This document shows, piece after piece, positions 1-5,167 of a stretch of DNA of 5,645 nucleotides. The stretch spans positions 1-5,645 of the forward strand of contig JAKLIU010000144.1 in the NCBI GenBank assembly GCA_022709445.1. The letters are read 5' to 3'. The stretch comes from Spirochaetota bacterium (GTDB taxonomy: Bacteria; Spirochaetota; Spirochaetia; Treponematales; UBA12059). Numbering within the stretch: the first letter of the stretch is position 1; each line of letters begins with the position of its first letter. The notes under the pieces are model-generated. The model was not told the origin of the DNA. It ran no database searches and was given only the letters and a program-made list of their open reading frames with translations. The position numbers and the translations under genes are program-made.

Positions 1-604
1 GCCAGAGCGGGTGGCTCCAGGATCGGCCCTTCACCAGGTACACGCCGGCACCCAGGGTGTAGGCCAGGCCTCCGGCGATCAGGAACCCCGTCGTGCGGGC
101 GTCCACCGCGGCGAAGAGCGGCTTCCAGGCCAGCACCACGATCCAGCCCATGGCGACGTAGGACAGGGTGGCGAGGGCCTTCATTTTCCCCACCACGAAG
201 GGCTTGATCGCGATGCCCACGGCGGCTATCCCCCACACCAGGCCGAAGATCCACCAGCCCACGGTTGGCCTGAGCGGCACCAGCGCGAACGGAGTGTAGG
301 TGCCGGCGATCAGGGTGTAGATGGTGGAGTGGTCCATCACCTTGAGCACCCTCTTGCCCCGCGGCGCGGCGATGGCGTGGTAGAGCGTGGACATGGTGTA
401 GAGGAGGATCGCGGAGGTCCCGAAGAGCGTGAAGGATACCACGCGCCACGGGTCGCCGGTGGCGGCGGCAGCGACTATCAGGACGACCAGTCCGGCGATC
501 GAGAGCAGGGCGCCGATGCCGTGGGTGACGGCGTTGGCGATCTCCTCGCCGACCGGGTAGGGGGCGGGGGCCAAGGATTGTACGGATTCGTTGGTGGGTG
601 ACAT
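1..604 (-). CDS. trhA: TrhA / hemolysin III family (PAQR-type) membrane protein, 3'-truncated by window edge
   Basis: An integral inner-membrane protein of the hemolysin III/TrhA group, the bacterial relatives of the PAQR receptors. Members have been linked to membrane-fluidity homeostasis; the haemolysin name is historical. Seen: 201 codons from ATG at 604, still open at the window edge. Family hallmarks appear in order: EEIANAVTHGIG (residues 20-31), STLYHA (72-77), DHSTIYTLIAGTYTP (91-105) and WSHPLW (196-201). The His and Asp in these motifs (H28, H76, D91, H92, H198) match the metal-binding/hydrolase-like residues conserved in the superfamily. Several hydrophobic spans follow one another (about 30-48, 55-75, 94-109, 116-133, 144-160, 173-191), as expected for a seven-helix protein. 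Family members are usually a little over 200 residues, so only about one helix is missing. The start is supported by GAAAGG (619-614) 9 nt upstream and by the usual distance to the first motif. Its biochemical role here is unproven. Confidence 0.93.
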   Translation of the reverse strand, partial: MSPTNESVQSLAPAPYPVGEEIANAVTHGIGALLSIAGLVVLIVAAAATGDPWRVVSFTLFGTSAILLYTMSTLYHAIAAPRGKRVLKVMDHSTIYTLIAGTYTPFALVPLRPTVGWWIFGLVWGIAAVGIAIKPFVVGKMKALATLSYVAMGWIVVLAWKPLFAAVDARTTGFLIAGGLAYTLGAGVYLVKGRSWSHPLW

Positions 605-670
605 GGTGCGCAGCCTTTCTGTCAGGGTCGCACGTTAGACGGCTTGGCGACGGCCCGGTTGCATTACGGT

Positions 671-703
671 AAAAAAAAAGGAACGCCGGCCCAGGCGTTC
701 CTT
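671..703 (-). terminator. Rho-independent terminator (minus strand)
   Basis: A perfect 10-bp stem (AAGGAACGCC / GGCGTTCCTT, 703-694 and 687-678) closes a 6-nt loop. On the minus strand it runs directly into an uninterrupted T tract (679-671, overlapping the stem foot). Read on the plus strand the hairpin is followed by TTGATTTGGG, which is not a U tract, so the terminator is directional. A small 4-bp hairpin (719-709, GGGT/ACCC with a 3-nt loop) lies just upstream. It ends a transcript starting in the intergenic region or in the operon to the right. It lies 67 nt before the trhA start, so a regulated attenuator is possible. Confidence 0.9.
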
Positions 704-711
704 GATTTGGG

Positions 712-790
712 TGTTACCCCGTTTTAATTGGCCCCTTGTTTTTACCATCACTTGTTTACCTGTACGTTATTACATGGACTGTTTTTACCT
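712..790 (-). repeat. Cluster of short GGTAA(n)C repeats
   Basis: On the minus strand the motif recurs as AGGTAAAAAC (790-781), AGGTAAAC (761-754), TGGTAAAAAC (747-738) and GGGTAAC (719-713). Weaker relatives are TGTAATAAC (774-766) and ATTAAAAC (728-721). GGT positions in the better copies are about 29, 14 and 28 bases apart, close to multiples of 14. All lie inside the proposed small RNA. They could be repeated binding sites in RNA, for Hfq-like A-R-N recognition or as repeated pairing seeds, or operator sites in DNA. They lack the GGA core of CsrA sites. Confidence 0.55.
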
Positions 791-819
791 GGTGGGGCGT
801 AGCCAACCGCAATTAATGA

Positions 820-835
820 AGCAACTAGCATGCCA
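820..835 (-). promoter_or_regulatory. sigma54 (-24/-12) promoter
   Basis: Minus-strand TGGCATGCTAGTTGCT (835-820), preceded by C, matches the sigma54 consensus YTGGCACG-N4-TTGCW with one mismatch (T for C in TGGCACG). It has the exact GG-to-GC spacing, and TTGCT is perfect. Taking the C of GC (821) as -12 puts the start near 809. It is intergenic, in an A+T-rich stretch, next to the gene of a sigma54-dependent activator. It would serve the candidate small RNA, trhA by read-through, or both. Confidence 0.7.
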
Positions 836-844
836 GACTGGAAT

Positions 845-865
845 ATGACGGCCGAAAATCGTCAT
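845..865. promoter_or_regulatory. Dyad just upstream of the sigma54 promoter
   Basis: A perfect 6-bp inverted repeat, ATGACG (845-850) and CGTCAT (860-865), separated by 9 bases and centred about 46 bp upstream of the predicted start. This is nearer than usual for an NtrC-type enhancer, so a modulating regulator or a chance dyad is as likely as activator binding. Confidence 0.3.
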
Positions 866-943
866 TTAGTAATTCGTTTTCCAAAAAGGATTTAGAAAGA
901 AAAGACTGCGCCGGTTGTCGCCTTGGTCTGTGTCGAGCTGTGC

Positions 944-956
944 GGCGATGATCGCC
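944..956. promoter_or_regulatory. 13-bp palindrome, candidate enhancer (UAS) for the sigma54 promoter
   Basis: GGCGATGATCGCC is a perfect palindrome around a central base, centred at 950. This is about 141 bp upstream of the predicted sigma54 start, within the usual distance range of NtrC-family enhancers. A further half-site TCGCC lies at 918-922. The A+T-rich segment between it and the promoter (about 841-905) would suit DNA bending, but I see no good IHF consensus. Binding by the adjacent regulator is inferred only from position and symmetry. Confidence 0.4.
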
Positions 957-1033
957 TGGATGGCGGAACGAGTACGTTGTTTCGAATAACTCTATATATA
1001 AAAATAAATAGCCGCTCAGTATCAATTGTGGAG

Positions 1034-1055
1034 AGCTGTGCAAAAACGCACAGCC
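1034..1055 (-). terminator. Hairpin directly after the response-regulator stop; weak or partial terminator
   Basis: A 7-bp perfect stem (GCTGTGC / GCACAGC, 1054-1048 and 1041-1035) with loop GTTTTT begins about ten bases past the TGA of the regulator gene. On the minus strand it is followed by TCTCCACAATTG, without a proper T tract. It may be an inefficient terminator or a 3'-end stabilising hairpin of the operon mRNA. Confidence 0.45.
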
Positions 1056-1064
1056 ATCAGGATA

Positions 1065-2471
1065 TCAGTCATCCTCGGAATCGGCGGATTTGAGCCTGCG
1101 GTTGAGCGCTGTCCTGGATATGCCCAAGAGTCCGGCGGCCACGCCCTGGTTTCCACCTGCCCTGTCCAGGGCCTCGCGGAGCAGCTCCTCGTTCGCTTCC
1201 TTGAGCGTGGGCAGGATGGCCAGGGAGGAGAAATAGCCGGCGCTCGGCTGCCTGGGCCGGGCAGGGCGGCCATCGTCCCTGAAGATGCGGGCACGGAAGG
1301 AATCCAGGGGCAGGACGCGCCCATCGGCCCGGCCCACCGCGTCGTGGACCATGGACTCGAGTTCACGGACATTCCCCGGGAAATCGTGGGTGCCCAGGAG
1401 ATCGTAGAGCTCCCGGGGGATGGACGGCTTGCGCTTGCCGAATTTTTCCGCGGCCCGTTCCGCGAATCGCTCCACCAGGAGGGGCAGGTCCTCCGGCCGG
1501 TCCCTGAGCGGGGGCAGCCTGATGTGGTGGGTCTCCAGGCGGTAGAACAGGTCCTGGCGGAAGCTCCCCAGCGATGCCGCCTTCTCCAGGTCGCGGTTCG
1601 TGGCCGTCACGATGAGCGCGTCCGAGGCCCGGGTGAGGTCGGCCCCCAGCGGGTAGTACAGCCGCTGCTCTATCAGCCGCAGGAGCTTGACCTGGCTTTG
1701 CTGCGACAGGTCGCCGATCTCGTCCAGGAAGAGGGTCCCGCCGGCGGCCTTCTCTATGAGGCCCGGACGGTCGGAGTCCGCGCCGGTGAACGCGCCGCGC
1801 CGGTGGCCGAACAGGGTGTCGCTGAACATGGTGTCGTCCAGCCCGGCTATGTTCACGCACACGAGGGCTCCCTTCCTGCCGGAGGCGGCGTGGACGGCGG
1901 AGGCGAAAAGTTCCTTGCCGGTGCCGGATTCCCCGGTGATCAGGATGGGCTTCTCGCTCCTGGCAATTGCCTCTATGTACCGGAAGATGGCCAGCATGCG
2001 CCGGTCGCGGGTCACGATGGGCGCGAAGTGCTCGGGGAGCGGCTCTTCACGGCCCAGGATGGTGTCGCGCAGGGCGCGGTTGTCCCGCTGCAGCCGGCTG
2101 ATCACCACGGCGTGCTCGATGCTGGCCAGGAGCCGCGTGGTCTCCGCGGACTTGGGTACGTAGTCGAAGGCGCCGGACTTCATGCAGCGCACCACCACGT
2201 CCAGGTCGTCCACCGCGGTGGCCACGATCACCGGGACTTCCGGCCGCTCGCGGCGCATGGTCTCCAGCACCTCGTAGCCGTCCACACCGGGCATGACCAG
2301 GTCCAGGACCATGACGACGCAGTCCTTGGCCGACAGGACGGCGCGCGCTTCCTCCTCCCGCTCGCAGAGCGCCACGTCCTCGTAACCCTCGAAGCGCAGG
2401 AGCCGCTCCGCCCGCTTGAGGACGCCCACGTCGTCGTCGAGCACCAGGATGGTCACCGCCTTGTCGGTCAT
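1065..2471 (-). CDS. NtrC-family sigma54-dependent response regulator (REC-AAA+-Fis HTH)
   Basis: A DNA-binding two-component regulator that, once phosphorylated, should oligomerise and use ATP to open sigma54-RNA polymerase complexes. The receiver domain (about 6-120) has acidic pocket D12/D13, phospho-acceptor D57 in VLDLVMPG, T85 and K107, so it looks fully functional. The AAA+ domain (about 150-375) has Walker A GESGTGKE (180-187), the sigma54-contacting loop GAFTGA (226-231), Walker B TLFLDE (246-251), sensor I TNRD (291-294), the Arg-finger region FRQDLFYRL (304-312) and FPGNVREL (364-371). A Fis-type HTH lies at about 428-461 (GGNQGVAAGLLGISRTALNRRL). At 468 residues it has normal NtrC-class length. 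Its ATG overlaps the kinase stop (ATGA, 2471-2468), with a G-rich stretch GGGGGGAA just upstream as ribosome site. The partner is almost certainly the kinase encoded before it. Targets are unknown; the sigma54 promoter at 835-820 is a natural candidate. Confidence 0.97.
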   Translation of the reverse strand: MTDKAVTILVLDDDVGVLKRAERLLRFEGYEDVALCEREEEARAVLSAKDCVVMVLDLVMPGVDGYEVLETMRRERPEVPVIVATAVDDLDVVVRCMKSGAFDYVPKSAETTRLLASIEHAVVISRLQRDNRALRDTILGREEPLPEHFAPIVTRDRRMLAIFRYIEAIARSEKPILITGESGTGKELFASAVHAASGRKGALVCVNIAGLDDTMFSDTLFGHRRGAFTGADSDRPGLIEKAAGGTLFLDEIGDLSQQSQVKLLRLIEQRLYYPLGADLTRASDALIVTATNRDLEKAASLGSFRQDLFYRLETHHIRLPPLRDRPEDLPLLVERFAERAAEKFGKRKPSIPRELYDLLGTHDFPGNVRELESMVHDAVGRADGRVLPLDSFRARIFRDDGRPARPRQPSAGYFSSLAILPTLKEANEELLREALDRAGGNQGVAAGLLGISRTALNRRLKSADSEDD

Positions 2472-5167
2472 CGTTCCCCCCCGCCGGTCTGCGCCACCGG
2501 CATGCAGATCAGGACGGTCGTGCCCTCGCCGGGCGTGGACCGCAGCTCTATCGCCCCGCCCATTTCCCTGATGATCCCGGCGGCCACCGACATGCCCAGG
2601 CCCGTGCCTCCCCGGTCCCGCTTGGTGGTGAAGAACGGGTCGAAGACGGATGCCAGCACCTCGGGCGGCATGCCCGAGCCGCGGTCGCGCACGCGCACGC
2701 AGACCCTGGCTGGCCGCGCGCCGGAGGCTGGTTCCAGGAAGGATTCCATGGTCACCTCGCGCTCGGTCGAGGGCAGGGATTGCAGGGCGTTTTCCAGCAC
2801 GTTGACCAGCACCTGCGTCAGCTTGAGCCTGTCTCCCTTGACCGGAGGCAGGCCGTCGCCCGGGCGCAGGCTGAAGGCCGTGGTGGATACCGCTATCGAG
2901 TGCTTGAGCAGCCTGGCCGCGTATTCCATGGCCAGGTTGACGTCCAGCGGGACCTGCCGCGACGGATCGGGACCGCGGGCGTAATCCTTGAGGTCCTCCA
3001 CGATCTTCTTGATGTGCTGGGAGCCCATGTACAGGTCGTTGAGCATCTCGGGGATTTCCCGCTTGAGGTCCGCGTAGCCGAATCCCTTCACGTTGAACTC
3101 GCCCTCGCTGCGGTACAGCCGGTCCAGTGCGCCGGCGATCTCGGCCCAGATTTCCTTGAGCATGGGTATGTTGCGCAGCGCGGAATTGTTTGGCGTGTTG
3201 ATCTCGTGCGCCACGCCGGCCGTCAGCCAGCCCAGGGTCTTGAACTTGTCCACCTCGGCCATGCGGTCACGGTGCTCCAGCTCGCGCCGTATGCTGACCG
3301 CCAGGTCCACGTGGGTCTTCACGCGCGTGAGGAGCTCCTGGCCGCCCGCCGGCCGCACCAGGTAGTCGTTCGCACCCCACTGGAAGGCCTCTTCTATTTC
3401 CCGTGGCAGGCCGGAATCCACCAGCACGATGATGGGCAGCGTTTCCCTGCCGAAACGTTCGCGCACGCGCGCGCAGAACTCGTCGGCACGCATCTCCGTG
3501 ATGGCCGAGTCCACCAGTACCAGCTCGATGCGGCCGCCCCCGTCCATGCGGCCGAGCGCGGAGCGCGCCGACACCTCGGCCGCCACCCTCCAGCCGGCCG
3601 ATTCCAGCTTGCGCTTGAGGGTGAACAGGGACACCGGTTCGCTGTCCACGATCATGATGGTGCCTGGGCCCGTCCGCCCCCTTCCCGCGCCGTCCAGGTC
3701 CAATTCCGGAACGGGGAATGAGAGCGCCGGGGCAGGCGAGGGGGCGCTGCCCCGAGTCGGCCAGCTCATGGCGCGCGGGAACACGAAGGCGTAGCGGTTG
3801 CCCGAGTCCGTGCGCTCGTAGGAGAAGCTGCCGCCGAGCCGGGCCGCCAGCTTGCCGGTCAGCTCCAGGTCCGCGAGCCTGCCGTCCGGGTCCGTGAAGG
3901 AGCTGCAATCACGGGTCGCACCGTCGTTGGACGGACCGGCTGTTTCAAGGCCGGGCGGCGGGACTCCGTCGTCGGAGATGTCCAGCCTGACCAGGTGGGT
4001 GTCGGAGGAGGCGCGAACCGAGATGACGCGCGCCCCCGGCGACCGTATCGCCCGGTACAGCACCGTGTACAGGGTGTGCTGCATCGTCTTCGCGTCGTTC
4101 CGCATCTCTATGATAGGGAGCGACAGGTTCCAGGACAGGTTCTTGCCCGCGCCCAGGTAGCGGGTGGAGGCCACCACCGCCTTGAGCACGGCAGCCAGGT
4201 CGAAGGGCTCCGCGCACAGCTCGCCTTCGTCACGGCCCGTGTTGGCGTAGCGCTGCAGGTTCCCCGCCAGGTAGACCAGGCGCAGGCATTCCGCCCGGGC
4301 CAGGGCCAGGTCGCCGGCAGGCACGGCGGCCCGTTCCCGCGTACCCTGCGCCTGGGCCTCCAGTCGCTCATCCAGCGCGTCGAGCATCCCCAGGAGCGGC
4401 CGCTTGATGGACTCGGCCGCGCGCGCGAACATGCCCAGCCGGTCCTCCGCTTCCCGTTCCAGCCCCGCCACGACGCCGGCGAGTCCGTCGGCCCTGGAGC
4501 GGGCAGCGGCCTTGGCCCTGGCGGACAGCGCCAGGCAGGCGGCGGCGGCCAGCAGCGCTCCCAGGCCGACCCCCGCCGCGCCGGCTACCGAAACGAACCG
4601 GCCGGCCAGTGCGTCCTGGCGCCAGACGCGGAAGTCCGCGGCGGCCGGGACCACCCCGGACAGCCTGAGGTAGACGGTCCAGCGCGAGCTCCCGGCGTCT
4701 GGCAGCCTGTAGACGCGCACCCCGGGAATCCCCGTGTCCCAGGCCAGCGACTCGAGCCGGGGGCCGGACAGCCAGGTCGAGGTTCCGCCTTCCGGGATGA
4801 GGGCAAGACCGGTCAGCCGGAAACCGCGCCGGTAGAAGCTGATGCACCAGTCGTCCCTGCCCGATTCGTCCCGCACGTTGAAAGAAGCCCATACTTCCGT
4901 CGGTTCCCCGGCCGTCCCCGGCGGTGAGCCGAAGCCGTAGGAAGCGCCCGCCGGATCGGTGTCCCCCCCAGGCGGCAGGCTGAAGCCCATGCGACCGTCC
5001 AGGGCCGCGGAGCGGGTTCCCGGCTCCAGGGGCACGAAACGCGTCGGCCGGCCGAACGCGGGTTCCCCGAGCCCGGGCCGGTCCACGGCGCCCGCCATGG
5101 CGAGCGGCAGCGCCGCCAGGATCGCGGCGACCATGGCCAGCCCGGGCGGGCCGGCAGGCCGATTCAT
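2468..5167 (-). CDS. Membrane sensor histidine kinase with pseudo-kinase core, degenerate receiver and active C-terminal kinase
   Basis: Senses an envelope signal and should phosphorylate the downstream regulator. Domains in order are a signal peptide (1-26, cleavage near AMAGA) and an exported region about 28-190. Its second half (about 90-190: VWASFN, then RVYRLPDAGSS, VYLRLSG, FRVWRQDAL) resembles 7TMR-DISMED2. One hydrophobic segment (191-215) follows, not seven. A first kinase-like core (about 235-465) looks dead: E252 sits where the phospho-His of an H-E-I-R-T-P-L motif would be, R372 replaces the N-box Asn, the G1 box reads DDGVP, and the ATP-lid glycines are absent. After a Pro-rich linker (466-500) comes a receiver (about 503-625) that keeps D508 and D553 but has S509, V583 and R605 at usual Asp, Thr and Lys sites. 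The last core (about 636-892) is intact: GVAHEIN with H654, N793, DRGSG (828-832), DPFFTTK (843-849) and GGTGLG (853-858). The start overlaps the upstream stop (ATGA, 5167-5164). Confidence 0.94.
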   Translation of the reverse strand: MNRPAGPPGLAMVAAILAALPLAMAGAVDRPGLGEPAFGRPTRFVPLEPGTRSAALDGRMGFSLPPGGDTDPAGASYGFGSPPGTAGEPTEVWASFNVRDESGRDDWCISFYRRGFRLTGLALIPEGGTSTWLSGPRLESLAWDTGIPGVRVYRLPDAGSSRWTVYLRLSGVVPAAADFRVWRQDALAGRFVSVAGAAGVGLGALLAAAACLALSARAKAAARSRADGLAGVVAGLEREAEDRLGMFARAAESIKRPLLGMLDALDERLEAQAQGTRERAAVPAGDLALARAECLRLVYLAGNLQRYANTGRDEGELCAEPFDLAAVLKAVVASTRYLGAGKNLSWNLSLPIIEMRNDAKTMQHTLYTVLYRAIRSPGARVISVRASSDTHLVRLDISDDGVPPPGLETAGPSNDGATRDCSSFTDPDGRLADLELTGKLAARLGGSFSYERTDSGNRYAFVFPRAMSWPTRGSAPSPAPALSFPVPELDLDGAGRGRTGPGTIMIVDSEPVSLFTLKRKLESAGWRVAAEVSARSALGRMDGGGRIELVLVDSAITEMRADEFCARVRERFGRETLPIIVLVDSGLPREIEEAFQWGANDYLVRPAGGQELLTRVKTHVDLAVSIRRELEHRDRMAEVDKFKTLGWLTAGVAHEINTPNNSALRNIPMLKEIWAEIAGALDRLYRSEGEFNVKGFGYADLKREIPEMLNDLYMGSQHIKKIVEDLKDYARGPDPSRQVPLDVNLAMEYAARLLKHSIAVSTTAFSLRPGDGLPPVKGDRLKLTQVLVNVLENALQSLPSTEREVTMESFLEPASGARPARVCVRVRDRGSGMPPEVLASVFDPFFTTKRDRGGTGLGMSVAAGIIREMGGAIELRSTPGEGTTVLICMPVAQTGGGER

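Larger units (their letters stand above)
671..809 (-). ncRNA. Candidate sigma54-dependent small RNA, about 135 nt
   Basis: Not matched to any RNA family I know; proposed from layout. A near-consensus -24/-12 promoter (835-820) predicts a start near 809, and a strong intrinsic terminator ends at about 671. No convincing ORF lies between. The predicted RNA can form a short 5' stem (GGU/ACC and GGC/GCC pairs, 808-791, with a small internal loop). It then has a long A-rich, apparently unpaired middle with repeated GGUAA(n)C motifs, a 4-bp hairpin at 719-709, and the terminator hairpin with a U tail that Hfq could bind. The sigma54 activator gene ends only about 255 bp from the predicted start. 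This resembles the genetic layout of luxO-qrr, with no claim of sequence homology. The main alternative is that this stretch is the attenuated leader of trhA. Confidence 0.5.
605..1064. other. Gene-free, A+T-rich regulatory intergenic region
   Basis: 460 bp between the response regulator and trhA, richer in A+T than the flanking genes, especially 720-905 and 985-1030 (for instance TCTATATATAAAAATAAATA at 991-1010). It holds the post-stop hairpin, two dyads, the sigma54 promoter, the candidate small RNA with its repeats, and the terminator. From 605 to 670 there is only the trhA ribosome site (619-614) and no clear sigma70 promoter, which leaves the promoter for trhA unidentified. The few ORFs here lack family features, or run through the terminator. 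Confidence 0.8.

Noticed and set aside
11..601. Plus-strand open frame opposite trhA
   Set aside because: Low-complexity Gly/His/Arg-rich translation; the minus strand has all hemolysin III hallmarks.
671..703. Terminator considered as bidirectional
   Set aside because: Plus-strand exit from the hairpin is TTGATTTGGG with no U tract, and no plus-strand gene ends here.
635..748. 37-codon minus-strand ORF starting within the repeat cluster (ATG 748-746)
   Set aside because: It reads straight through the intrinsic terminator stem and T tract and has only a distant AGG as ribosome site; better explained as non-coding.
995..1025. Possible sigma70 promoter on the minus strand, TTGATA (1025-1020) and TATATA (1000-995)
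   Set aside because: The spacer is 19 bases and the -10 is only partly consensus in an AT-rich run where such matches are common. It stays a weak alternative start for a longer intergenic RNA.
825..1043. 72-codon minus-strand ORF in the intergenic region
   Set aside because: No recognisable family, low-complexity AT-derived N-terminus, spans the 13-bp palindrome and the dyad and ends over the sigma54 promoter; no clear ribosome site.
605..1064. CRISPR array, tRNA or known riboswitch in the gene-free stretch
   Set aside because: The repeats are too short and uneven for CRISPR, there is no tRNA cloverleaf, and I found no match to yybP-ykoY, fluoride or other consensus elements I know.
1026..2984. 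Long plus-strand open frame opposite the regulator and the kinase C-terminus
   Set aside because: Antisense shadow of GC-rich coding DNA; Pro/Gly/Arg/His-rich translation with no domain, whereas the minus strand carries complete NtrC and kinase motifs.
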